64,000 nucleotides of DNA. Source: Haberlea rhodopensis (lineage: Eukaryota > Streptophyta > Magnoliopsida > Lamiales > Gesneriaceae). The stretch lies in the NCBI GenBank assembly GCA_907163345.1, contig CAJQUN010001093.1, positions 1 through 64,000 on the forward strand, read 5' to 3'. Under the pieces are notes generated by a model. It was not told the origin of the DNA. It did no database searches and saw only the letters and a program-made list of their open reading frames with translations. Made by a program: the position numbers and the translations under genes. Position 1 is the stretch's first letter; each line of letters opens with the position of its first letter. Below, in pieces: positions 10,381 to 21,982 of this stretch.

Positions 10381-11060
10381 CACACCTAAAGCATATGTAT
10401 GCTTGTGTATTGATGATATACTCATTGGAGAAGCAATTTATAAATCAAGTAACAAAGGAAAAATGTTGACGAGACATTTTTGACATGTGTGCATCTAGAA
10501 CAATGCTTGGAATTAAAGTTTTCAATACACTTAAAGAATGAAATCTCAAGAATTAATTCGAGTTTCAAATTTTAAGCTTTGCACTTAAATTTCAAGTTTG
10601 CAAGAAATAGAATCTTGAACTTGTAATCTATGCGCTTAAATATGAATTGTGAATTAAAGTTGAGTATTTCTTCTGGTATCGAATGTTGTAAGAAATAACG
10701 CGTTAACAACGCTTTAAATTCGATGATGGAAATATCCTAAAATTATAAAATGATGCAAAGAAGGTAATGTGATTACCAAAACTGAAGACATACTGTCGTG
10801 GAAAATTCTCTATGCAAAATATATAAACTTCTTCAGTCGAGTGACTTTATAAGTTGTTAGAGAAAATTCCTGTGCATGCAACTAAAATATGTTGCGCTAA
10901 TGCTATATGATAAAATGATCTCTAGTGACATAATCTTGAGCGATTATGTGAAACCGCGGATCCGCATATGAAATGGTTAACCGAGAGATCATGTGGAAGT
11001 TTATCGAGGGGAATGAGGTTAAAACCATATAATCAAAATCTCATAGTGGATGCCCAACCT
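10380..11060 (+). pseudogene. C-A remnants of RT and RNase H end
   Basis: Near 10398-10428 the bases read as C-IDDILIG, the copia RT catalytic YVDDILI motif. Near 10490-10520, FDMCASRTMLGIKVF resembles the conserved motif with LGIKV. Near 10960-11030, ADPHMKWLTERSC then SLSRGMRLKP resembles the RNase H C-terminus (ADPLTKGL..GMGL). The pieces are small, frame-shifted and separated by non-coding repeats. Confidence 0.6.
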
Positions 11061-11569
11061 TGTTGACTGGAGATCCCAAGAACTAGGTTCAAAAGCGACA
11101 ATTAAATTATGAGATTGTATAAACACATTGGAGATCAATCTCCAACACATTCCTACGATAAGGGGTGTAGCTTGCAAAACGGGTACGAGAATGCCTTAAT
11201 GGTTCTTAAGACATATAAGAATATGTTGGAGTATAGCGGGATACTCTTCTAGGAGATCACCTACGTGAGTGCGAAATGTGGCCGCTTCAAAGATGAAAAA
11301 TTATGAAACCAAGCGTGATCCAAGGCCGGAATGGACACAACCGTAAGAAACAAATACGAATGTTAGAATTGTTATGGTGTGGGTTCAATTGTCTTGGTTC
11401 ACACCAACGACTAAATAGTTCAAGACTATAAGTTCACTATTAAGTCAAGTAAATCCGATTGAATACTACTACGGAATATTCACAGTCGCAAGCTATCTCT
11501 CCAGATGCCATAATAGTTCGTCAAAGCACTCAATTGCATACATGCATTAATTTAATTCATGTGGAGGAT

Positions 11570-12073
11570 TGTTGGAAAACGAAATGAATTAAAAAATAAT
11601 AATTATGCCCGATCGATCGAGCTAGTCAGAAATTCTCGTCCCTTGCTTGAAATGATGTGTCCATTCACGTTGGGTTGCATTTTTTCCTTCATATGGTGCA
11701 TCCAAATGGTGTCTTTTGTACACCTATATTTCATTTATTATATATATGACATTCCCTACTTGTTACAAACAAGATTTTTTGAAATCACGTCATACAAATA
11801 TCAAATTATGAACAATTAGTTTGTTCATCAGATTTCTTCTTGTTGAGTGCTTTGAACCTTTGTGGTTTGAGGACTTGTGGTTTGAGGATTCCTATCACAA
11901 GTGATAGTCGTTGTATATTGAGAGATAAATTGTCATAACAAACCGTTAGCAACGTAGCAGAATAATATTGTCTTAAGGACATATATTATAAATCTCCCTT
12001 CGATATTTCTAATACAAAGTCATTTGTTGTTTCTACTTTTATAAGATACATACTCATAAAATTGTGAAGTACA
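11570..12073 (+). repeat. 3' LTR of C-A
   Basis: It has 504 bp, starting TGTTGGAAAACG and ending GAAGTACA, and is followed by the GGGAA duplication. Confidence 0.9.
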
Positions 12074-12078
12074 GGGAA

Positions 12079-12991
12079 CTTGTCTTTCCCATGAAAGTTT
12101 ATGTTAAATTGTTGTTGGATTTAAGAGCAATTACTTCACTGTTTCTTTATCATTATTATTTGCAATTTAGCTTGTCATTTCACGAAATATCTAAGCTTTT
12201 GTATCGTGTTCCTTGACAATAAATCTTATTTTTAATTTATAACATATTTTACCAGCTTTTAATTATCTAACAGTTTTTTATATTGGAAAATATATATATT
12301 TATCGGATTAATTTTTGAAGATATGTTTTTTGGAAAAAATATATTCTAACTATATCCCCCAAAATAAACGCAAATTCCAAACATCGCCCAACAGAAGCCG
12401 CCAACTATATCCATAACATTTATTTTCTAAAAAAATTCCATAATCTGCTCCACGTTTATTTAATTTATATATTATTCATTAAGGTACGTTTTCATGATTA
12501 GGTTAGGATTAGTTTAAAAAAAATTAAACATCCCATGTTTGGTTTGATTTTTGTCAAAAATTATCATATTATATTTATCTCATTTTATTCAAACGTTGTA
12601 GCAAAGACACGTTATTTCCACCTTTTTATAGTATTGCAAAATTTAAAATTCCTTCCAAAAAATTTTAATTTACTTTTTCAAACTTAATTCCAAAAATTTG
12701 AAATTTTCTTCACTAGTTAGTGAGGGTATTATATTCATTACAAAAATAATAAAATTAATCCATCATTTTAAAATCATAGAAAACACCATATAACTTATCG
12801 CGATATATTGTTATCATTATCTCGTAATTTTAATTAATCACATACTTATCTTATCACTAACTTCAAACGGCAGTTAAGTATCCAATCTCATCCCATCTGT
12901 CAAATTGATTCACACCAATATATATGTATATATTAAACACACATAAATTCTAACTCTTCCTCAATCTGTATTTCATAATAACTCAGGCTCA
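12079..12991 (+). promoter_or_regulatory. Upstream region and probable promoter of lectin gene
   Basis: No ORF of note lies in this AT-rich stretch. A CCAAT-like CACCAATA and a TATA stretch (TATATATGTATATATT, about 12918-12934) lie 60-75 bases before the lectin start. A pyrimidine-rich CTAACTCTTCCTC near 12950 could mark transcript initiation. Confidence 0.45.
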
Positions 12992-14429
12992 ATGAATGAT
13001 AATGGTTTCATCAAGATTGGTACATTGATGGACAGATTTGGGAAATCATGGGACGAAAAGGGTCGAAATAAGATTGTCCAAATATTTGTTTCACATGATG
13101 TAGAGATTAACTCCATTCAGTTTCAGTATGCTGCGAATGGGAGTCTGGTTCTGTCCGATAGGCATGGCCAAAATGACGGATACAAATTCGATGTGGTGAG
13201 TTCATTCTCATAAACCCTTGTTTGCTCAATTCATAATTATGTTAATCCATGTTTTGGGTTTGTTCCTTCGACAAGGGACGAAGCCAGCATTTAAGATTAT
13301 ATGGGGCTGGTCAGAATATAAATCAAAATATATGTTAGGGTTGAGCTATAAGAGCAATTTTTTAAAAAAATACACTACTTAAATATTTTTTTTTGCTCTG
13401 CCTCTGCCTTCGATCTTTTCTTTTTCAACCCCATTGAATTTTGATTAGTTAATCTTCAATAAGTCATTAATATTGTGATGGATATTAAAAAAGTGTTGAT
13501 TGTGATTACCTTTTATTTAAGATATTTTTTCATACACATTATTTGGTTCTAGACCATGGTTTGTTGCGAACCATAAACGGGAATTGGATCTGTCTCCAAA
13601 AGTCGAAATCGAAACTATTTTTCGGGTTAAGATCCAAAATCGGAATCGGAACTCGTTCCAATGACTTAGAGCATCTTCAACTCATCGTCAAAGTAGTGTG
13701 AAATATTAAAATAGCGTCAATTTTCTCAATGCGGTTATTATAAATAAAATTAAAATGAATATCGTAGGGAATATTCCTTTTGGAGTAAAGCTTGTAGTAG
13801 ATAGGATGCAAATGCGTTTTGTGTTTGGTATATAAATTGCACTATTTTGGTGCGTTAAAATGAAAAATTGTGGGTTGGATATGGTTTCACGGGTCGATTC
13901 CGATTCATAAAAATTAGAAACTTAATCATAAACATATGGAGTTGTGGCTAATGCCAAATTTAATGTTAAATTTAAAGTCCCGTAGTATAATAGACAACTT
14001 AATTTATATAATTGAACTGCTTAAATTATAAAAATTAAATTTAACCCCTATTTTTATTTTTAATAAAAAAAATAGATAATTATAATATTTTGTAGAACAA
14101 TTGTTAAATAAATAATTTTAATTAGTTTGTTTATTTATGAGTTTCAGGTGACATTGAATTACCCTTCAGAGTACATAACTTCGCTTAGTGGTCATAAAAG
14201 TCATAACACTAGTCGAATAAATTCGCTCACATTCGGCACAAACCTCGGTGAATACGGCCCGTATGGGTATGGCAGATCAACCAGCAGCGACAAAGAGTTC
14301 TATTTTCGACTCGGAGAAGATCGTCAGTTCGGAGGATTTCATGGCACTGTTTATAAGTATAATGTGGAATCAATTGGAGTTTATCTGAAACCAAACACAA
14401 CCTTAGACTCCTTTCACAAAAAATGTTAA
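12992..14429 (+). CDS. Jacalin-related lectin, single domain, two exons
   Basis: Exon 1 is 12992-13195 and exon 2 is 14148-14429 (TAA), with a 952-bp GT..AG intron in phase 0. The product has 161 residues, about the usual size of a one-domain jacalin-related lectin. Visible features are SWDEKGRNKIVQIFVS, INSIQFQYAANGSLVLSDRHG, YPSEYITSLSG, INSLTFGTNLGEYGPYG and QFGGFHGTVY..ESIGVYLKP. There is no signal peptide, so it should be cytosolic or nuclear. Family members bind mannose or galactose and take part in stress and defence. Oddities: the glycine-rich loop near the N-terminus (usually WGGNGG) is replaced by TLMDRFGK, and the late GxxxD-type site reads YKYNVES. Sugar binding may be altered. 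The gene looks complete. Confidence 0.88.
13196..14147 (+). other. Intron of lectin gene
   Basis: The AT-rich intron begins GTGAGTTC and ends GAGTTTCAG. Part of it (about 13275-13400, GACGAAGCCAGC.. with GGGGCTGG) looks like a dispersed plant repeat, but I see no terminal repeats. Confidence 0.7.
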
Positions 14430-14639
14430 AAGGCAGAGGAAACTTGGGAAGTGTTGCATGAATCTTCTTCTCTTGAGTGAAGTTTGGTGTTGGAAAAAGA
14501 GTGAAGAATTCATTAAGTGTCTTTTTCTTTTTTATTTTTTTTTTATTTTTTTTTTTTTGCAATTTTTGGCATGCCGAAGGAGAAAAATGTGGGCTTGCTC
14601 GGTTATGTTTTGGGCAAATAATGTTGAATTTTTCTTGTG

Positions 14640-14885
14640 AAAATTAGTTAAAAGGGAAAATTGTCAAATTGGTACTTCAAGTTGGCATTATTCCGATTTT
14701 GATCATGTGATTAGCCAAATTTCAGTCTTAATGTAATAACTTTGCTTCTTTCATAATTTAATCATTTTTTTCCAGATATTACTGATGTGTCGATGCCATA
14801 TCACTCGAGTGAAACAAACAACTTAAATCTTACTAACTAAAGGACCAAAATCAAAAACCAACTTGCAGGACTGATTTTCCTTCTT
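14640..14885 (+). mobile_element. Possible short inverted-repeat element (MITE-like)
   Basis: The left end reads GGGAAAATTGTCAAATTGG, and the right end reads CTGATTTTCC preceded by CCAACTTGCAG. The left end and the reverse complement of the right share GGAAAAT..GTC and AAGTTGG. No clear TSD is visible, so this is tentative. Confidence 0.35.
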
Positions 14886-15314
14886 TTTTTTTTCCTTTAA
14901 AAATGTTACAGTTTTTAATTATAATAATAGAGTATTTTGGAAAGGATTAAAAGTTGAGTTCAGAATAATGATTATATAATAATATTGAAGATATGAAAAT
15001 GAAAAGATGTGTGCTAGGAAAAGTTGAAAAATGTATTTTCCAAGACTTGAAATCGAGTATTTGCCCAAAAAAAAAAAAAAATTGGTTGATGACAATAATT
15101 CAATTGACAAAAATAATTGGGCAACAAAAGTTTAGAAAATTTAATTTCAACATGACTCTTATTTTAAGGATCCAAATATCAGGATTTATCCCAGACTACT
15201 TTATCTTCTTGAAGAGCTAGAGCTAACTAAGTACAACAACGAGGGTATGACAAAAAAGACTTGGCCTAGTGGTTATCATTTATTTTTCAATATACGAGAT
15301 CTCGAGTTCGATTT
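14886..15314 (+). other. Intergenic, nothing recognised
   Basis: AT-rich sequence with A and T homopolymers; short ORFs here look like chance. Confidence 0.5.
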
Positions 15315-16439
15315 TGTTGGAGGATTTCTAAGTTTGGTGATAACAAGGTTTACCGCATCAACCAACGTCCACTGCATCAATTTATCGCTATCTTTGGAAG
15401 ACTTACTGACTCAGAAGGACTATTGGAAGTAACCGAGCAAAAATACCGCAAAGGCAAAGAGATGCTTACTGGAAGAAGCTTACTGGAAAAGACTAACAAG
15501 AATAAAGATGACTTACGTCCAGTAGACTAAGTCATTCTTGAAAGATAGTAGATGATCAAGGAACATGACAAAGCCTTATCTGACAAATAGTACAAGGAGA
15601 GGCACTACACTTTTAGCGCCACCATTCACGTCAGAATTACTAGCCATTGTTTACGGATATGGAAAAGAAGACCAAAAGGATTTGGATGATAATCAAAGGA
15701 AGATTTTAAGCAATCCTTTCCATATAGAGAAAAGTTGTCGTTGGACTTTCGAACCTATAAATACGACAACTTGGAGCTTGAAGAAACTCTCATTTACAGT
15801 CTGAATCAAAAGCTCAAACACTCTGACAATCTAGCACTCAAAAAGTAACCACAGAGCAGTAACCCTTCAAAGTGATCTTGAAGATCAAAGCATTAAGTCT
15901 ACTGCTCAAACAACTTCAAAGCTATAACAGATTTATTATTCGAAAGAGTGTTAGGATATTCATTGTATTCTCAGACGTTAGTTATGAATTTGAAAGAGTG
16001 TTAAATATTCATTGTATTTCTCAGACGTTAGTTCTGAATCTTAGTGAACTGTGTGATCTAGGAGTTTATGCTATCTTTGTGATATTAGCCTAAGTGGGTT
16101 GTATGCTGATGTAATAGTATAAACCAAAGTATTCTAGTGAAACCTTCCTGCAAAGGAAGAAGGGGGGATGTAGAAGCGGTTTGTGCTTTGAACTTCCAGA
16201 AACAATCATTGTCTTTTTACTTTACCGCACTTACCTTACTGCCCCTTTACTTTTGCCTATCAATTCATAACTCACCAGTCCAGTAGACACATTCCGCACA
16301 ATCTTTTTAGTTGTCTACTGCCATTGAAATCAATTGAGATCTTACTGCAGTACTTAACAGTCTGCTGTATTTTAAGAATGGAGAATTTGAGCCTAGTGTT
16401 TATTCAACCCCCCTTCTAAACACTACCCCGATCCTAACA
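15315..16439 (+). repeat. 5' LTR of S1
   Basis: It starts TGTTGGAGGATTTCTAAG and ends CGATCCTAACA (1125 bp). It is followed by a primer site TGGTATTAGAGC at 16442-16453, one mismatch from the initiator-Met complement TGGTATCAGAGC. It matches the split 3' LTR. Confidence 0.85.
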
Positions 16440-16485
16440 AGTGGTATTAGAGCAGGTCTTCTCAATTGTGAGAATTTCAGAACTG

Positions 16486-17991
16486 ATGGCATCATTCAAC
16501 AAGGTTCCAATGTTCAAGAAGGATGTATATGATGATTGGAGAATTCAGATGCAAAGTTGCAAACACATATAAGTGTTCAGGAAGATGATATGTGATATGT
16601 TATTACTGACGGGCCAATGACGATTATGAAATTCAATACAATCGTGGTTGTCTCTAGCGGTGAACCTCAGATGGTTGAAAAGGATAGAGCATCCTAGACA
16701 AATGAAGAAAAGAAAAAGACGAACATGGATAACGTGGCTAAGGACATCTTAATCAAAACCTTGGACAAAAACATGTTCAACAAAAATCAAGATGTGTCCT
16801 ATCGCAAAAGATATTTAGGAAAAGATAGCACAACTGTGTGAAGGAAATGATCAGACGAAAGAAAACAAGCTTATTGTTGCTCTACAAAAGTTATAGAACA
16901 TCAAGATGATGTCTGGAGAAACTCTCAATGAATATGATGAAAGAGTGACATGAATTATCAACGAACTCAACAGCTTGGGTAAAGAGCTCTCTAACAGAGA
17001 AGTTACTGTAAAAGTCATGAGAGGTCTTCCAAGAGAATGGGATGTGAAGACCATAGCCATGAGAGAATCCAAAGACTTGAATAAGATAGATCTGCATAAT
17101 CTATTTGCCGATCTGAAAGCTTATGAGTTTGAACTGGGAATCCAAGTCGATGATGAACCCAGTATAGTCAACCAACCAAGGCTCTTGTTGCTGCAGAAAC
17201 TCAGCCTACCGCAGTAGACAAGACACCTGATTAGATTTGCACTGATGCAACGACCATGTTCGTAAAGAAGTTTGGCAAGTTCATGAAGAAGAGCCACAAG
17301 GAGTATCAATCATCTCCCAGAAAATTCAAAATCAAAGAGAAGTCAAATGAAGATGAAAGTGTTTGTTTTAAATGTCGAAAGGCAGGGCACTTAACCGCTG
17401 ACTGTACCAAGCCAAGAGGGATGATCATAGAAAGAACTCTAAGGAAGTCTAAGGAAAAGAGAAGGTCATCCAAAAGAGATAAAGATTAAAAAAATAGTTA
17501 GTGCCGAGGAGAACAAGAGTAAGTGGGCTGATTCAGACTTGGAGTCAGAAGAATCATCAAGCTCCTCAAGCGAAAGTGAAGATGAAGGAGTCCAATGTCT
17601 CAAGACCAATGATGACAATGAGGTAATTGATTCTAACTATTCTGAATTCACTCATAATGAACTCACAACTGCATTGCAAGACATGATACATGAGTATCAA
17701 CAGTTGTATGAGTCCTTCGAGAACTACAAGACTGAACATACAAGCCCAGTCGAACAGCAGGACAGTAAACTTGATTGTGAACAATCAAGGGAGCTGGAAT
17801 GCTTAAGGGCAAAAGTAAGTTTACTCGAAAATGAAAGGGACGAAGCTAAATGCGTACACCAGAAACTTACCAACTTGATTCGCGCATGGAACACATCAAC
17901 CGCTAAGAAAGACAAAATACTAGAGTTGATTAAGTCTGCTGGCGATCTTGTTGGCATAGGCTATAACGACTATGATAGTAAAAGCTTCTAG
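16486..17991 (+). pseudogene. S1 gag remnant
   Basis: It opens MASFNKVPMFKKDVYDDW, a SIRE-type Gag N-terminus, and soon meets stops. Later pieces in shifted frames include VKVMRGLPREWDVKTIAM and DLFADLKAYEFELG (about 16975-17217), then a zinc knuckle CFKCRKAGHLTADC near 17368. An acidic-serine tract (ESEESSSSSSESEDEG) follows from about 17539, then a coiled-coil-like tail to the stop at 17989-17991. Length and order match S2 gag where they overlap. Several frameshifts in the capsid region inactivate it. Confidence 0.85.
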
Positions 17992-17999
17992 CACACTGA

Positions 18000-20563
18000 T
18001 GTGATCCCATATTTCGCTATTTTGTAGAGAAAGTGCAATAGAGAAAATAAATAGAACACCATAATTTTTTACGTGGAAAACCCCCCAAGACGAAGGGAAA
18101 AATCATGGGACCTAGTCCAATATAAAATTCCACTATAAACAATTATATTTTTACGGTGTGTGTGCAAGATATGAGCCAACGAAAATGAGAAGAAAAGTAT
18201 CCTCCTTTTTTCCTTTTCTTGACCGAGAGGAGGAATTCTTTTTCTCCAATGAGAATGAGAGAGTCCCAAAATCCCCCTAGGATGTGGGTATTTATTTGGA
18301 TGATATTCCACATCATGGTCCGCCAATTATGGAGCATGATCCGGGCATAATTAGATCATAATGAGTGTGTGACTTTCATAATTGCCGCGAGCATTATTGC
18401 ATGTTTATTAACTGTTTTTGGACATTAAAGTGCATTGGATTAGCTTTGACCGAGCATTGAATAAAATCCATGATTGGTGCAACTGCCCAATGAATGGTTC
18501 TATCTTCCCAAAAGTAATATGCCCGATGAGGAATTTCTCCCTCCTTCGTGCCCACTAATCTTTCTTCAATTATTGCTCTTTTGTTTATGTCATGTTCTAC
18601 TCAAAGCATGTCCGGAAAATCCATGTTGATTAGTCGTTATGATCGGGTCGTATGCCACTGTTTAACCACGTGAGATCGAACAGAGTATTATTGTCCTGTT
18701 TGGGCAATGATTTTACCCGATGTAGCCTATTTCACTACCACATCACCTCACCCCCCTGAAGTAAAGCAAGATGAGCGAAGTCAAGATCTTGGTTTATACA
18801 GATCAGGTAAAATCACAGTTGTCGTTTCAGTGTATTTTTCGGAACTTGTGAATTTTGAGAAGTTGAATCCATCCAATAAAAGCACGGTGATAGATAAATC
18901 CGAGGTAATATCCACTAGTAGGTAGGCAGAAATCGTCGAGAAACCCAGACTGTGAGAAAATCTGCCTGAATCATAATAAGCTGAGTTCAGCTTTGCAGAC
19001 TTTGTACGTCGCCCGAGCTGATTCCAAGCCGTGAATATAAAACCCTTAATGAAATATAAAACTCATCCTAAGATGACTGGGCCAACTGAGTATTGTGTTG
19101 ACTTCAAATACTGACGGTGAGATCCAATAAAATAGAAACTCCCTGAGCAAATAAAGCTAGTCCGAACTCCAAAAATATTCCGAGCACATAAAGATTGAGC
19201 ACATAAAGCTCATCTGGAATAATAAATATCTAAAGCAAATAAAGCTCGTCTGAGCACCAACACCAGTATATCTGAGTCCATCGAATACCACATCAAATAA
19301 CCAACCAGAACTCCTGAGCATCGAACTTCAAAAATTTCCCGAGCAATTAAAGCTCGTCTAAAATAAGAAATATACTGAGCGAATAGAGCTCGTCCGAATT
19401 CCAGAAATAATAAGCATCGAGCAAATAATACTCATCTGAAGCATCAATTTCCAGAAATAATGAAGTATCCATAATAAAGCTCAAAATATCCGGAGCAGAT
19501 AAAATATGATAGGTTCCAGGAAAAATATCCTGATCAGACAGATATACTGAGCTCCAGAGAAAACATCCCGAGCATATAAATACGCCCGAGCTCGAGGGAA
19601 ACTATCCCGAGCAGATAAATATATCCAAGCTCAAGGGAAAAAATATCATGAGCAGATAAGTATAGCCAAGCTCAAGGGAAAAATATCCTGAGCTGATAGG
19701 TATAGCCAAGCTCAAGGGAACATATCCCGAGCAGATAGAATATGGCTAGACTCCAGGGAAACTATCCCGAGCAAATAAGTATGTCTGAACCCGAGAGAAA
19801 ACATCCCGAGCAGATAAATAAAATCGGGTACCAGGGAAAACATCCAGAATAGATAAAATACGTCCGAACTCCAGTATAAGAAATATTCAAATAAAGCTCG
19901 TCCTGGGTACAAAAAACAATACACTTGAGCTCATCGAATACCCCGTTGAATAACCATCCAAAACTTCTGAAACACAAATAAAGAATCCTTCCCGATCACC
20001 GAACATCAAAAATATCCCGAGCAAATAGATATGATCGTGCTCGAGGGAAACCATCCCGAGCAGATAAATATAATTGAGCTCCAGGAAAAATATCCCGAGC
20101 AGATAAAATACATCTGAACTCCAGTATAAGAAATATTCAGAGCAAATAAAGCTCGTCCAGGGTACAAAAAACAATACACTTGAGCTCATCGAATACCCCG
20201 TTGAATAACCATCCAAAACTTCCGAAACACAAAAAAAGAATCCTTCCCGATCACCGAACATCAAAAATATCCCGAGCAAATAGATATGATCGTGCTCGAG
20301 GGAAACCGTCCCGAGCAGATAAATATAACGGAGCTCTAGGGAAAATATCCTGAGCAGATAAATATGTCTGAACCCGATGGAAAATATCCCGCGCAGATAA
20401 AATAAAATCGGGCTCCAGGGAAAACATCCCGAGCACAGTAACTTAGGCAATTTTAAGTTTAAACGTGGACCAAACATCGAGATCCCACGAGTAAACCGAA
20501 CAGGCTCGCTATCCCGAGCTCAATAACATTGATAATTTTAGGCTTAAACGTTGACCAAACATC
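18000..20563 (+). repeat. Unclassified repeat block with about 45-bp degenerate tandem units
   Basis: 18000-19020 has no recognised gene; it includes a stretch like TTTTTACGTGGAAAACCCCC that I associate with plant repeats. From about 19180 to 20480 a unit of about 45 bp recurs many times: ATCCCGAGCAGATAAATA, a short gap, then GAGCTCCAGGGAAAA. A higher-order 250-bp duplication is visible, with CCAGTATAAG at 19871 and again at 20121. Long minus-strand ORFs here are by-products of the repeat. Sequence near 20440-20475 recurs at 20520-20562, just before the next LTR. Confidence 0.7.
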
Positions 20564-21982
20564 TGTTTGGATATGCCATAAGACAACTCATTAGATGATT
20601 GATTTTGGAATACAATGTAATATGATTTTATTAATGCAATTCATTGTTATATATTATTCAAATATCTGTGTAATATGAATATATATATATATGTTAATGC
20701 CCTTAGAATAAAATTGTATTATTCTTAAAGATTGTCCCTAGTCAAGTATCATCATGAATTAGGATAATGATAATGCATTGAGACTAGTATGTATTGATTG
20801 ATGAATTTCTTCATGGATATGAGATATCGAATCAACACATTGGTACATGTTAGAGAACTATGTACTGGACAGACCCACAATGAGAATGCTACATGGATAG
20901 TTATATGAATGTCATAAGCAATTCTCATAGTGATAATAGTGTATGTAATCCTTACGACTTGAGATCACCAGAGATCCCAACATAAGGAGTTGGGTATCTT
21001 GATATTGTCAAACGTTACATGTAACAGGATAAACTATAAAGACAATCATTGGATACACTACGAATTATGTAGAGGGATGTTGAGTGATCAAGATAGGATT
21101 TGTCCCTCCTATATAACATGAGAAGTGTTTGGGCCCTTGATCAAGTGAGACTAAAAAGCATGGCCATGCTCGAATGAGTCGATATGCGATATCGAGCTTA
21201 TTCGTTTATTCTAGTCTACTTGGGGATCAAGAGATAGAAGATTGAACTATACGAGTATGACTTATTCCATGACTCGTGTTTAATCTAAACACATAGGACA
21301 AATGGATTAAGTTACATGGTGAATCTTATCACAGACCATAGGTTATGTCGAGTCAACGACATTCTTGTAAATTGGGTAGCCTTGATGTGTTGCTAGATAC
21401 CGCTCATTGCTTGTGAAGGGAGATAGTTCATTGGATGAATTAATTAGGAAGAGTCATAATCATAAAATAATATATATATATAGATATATATATATATATA
21501 TATATATATTATTATTATTATGGGCTGATTATATATGAAGATATATATTTGAATATGCAAAATATTTATATATTCTAATATGAGCCGCCTCTTATTTATC
21601 TATATATATACGTGCATATTAGGTTAAAAATGGTAGACGTTGATTCTGATTATCAAAAGGCCTAACAATTAAACCTAAGAAGGACGATCGTTTGTCTAGA
21701 ACAAACAGCCGTCGCCTCTCGTTCCTTCCCGGTTGAATTATCAAGTCTAGCAATTTGATAATTTCAACACCCCTTCATCGATTTGATCGTGTGGATACCG
21801 TAGATGCAAAAGCTGTAAAGTTTTGCTCGTGACTCGTGGACGTTTTGCTTCGAGGATTCTGCATCAAACATGCTACAAAGGTATAACTGTTATCACCCGA
21901 TATGATAACTTCGTATAGGTCCTCGGTGGGAATCCGATTTTTTTTTATTCTGCCGCGTTCCATGCTCGTTGGATTCCTTACA
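20564..21982 (+). repeat. Probable 5' LTR of C-C
   Basis: About 1.42 kb with a TA microsatellite at about 21470-21515. The end GGATTCCTTACA lies one base before the PBS. The start is inferred from a TGTTTGG motif. Confidence 0.65.

Larger units (their letters stand above)
7850..12073 (+). mobile_element. Ty1/copia element C-A with intact TSD, decayed
   Basis: LTRs at 7850-8364 and 11570-12073 both start TGTTGGAAAACGAAATGAATT and end in TACA. The 5-bp target duplication GGGAA lies at 7845-7849 and 12074-12078. Gag is present with stops. Most of pol is missing or unrecognisable; scraps of RT and the RNase H tail remain near 10380-11040. A purine tract (CATGTGGAGGAT) precedes the 3' LTR. The exact TSD shows one clean insertion that decayed in place, or a non-autonomous gag-bearing form. 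Confidence 0.92.

Noticed and set aside
14227..14562. 111-codon minus-strand ORF
   Set aside because: It overlaps lectin exon 2 and a T-rich 3' flank; it is antisense to a confident gene.
19887..20477. 196-codon minus-strand ORF with FSLEL..YIYLLG repeats
   Set aside because: It is generated by the 45-bp degenerate repeat; no start context, domain or homologous frame elsewhere.
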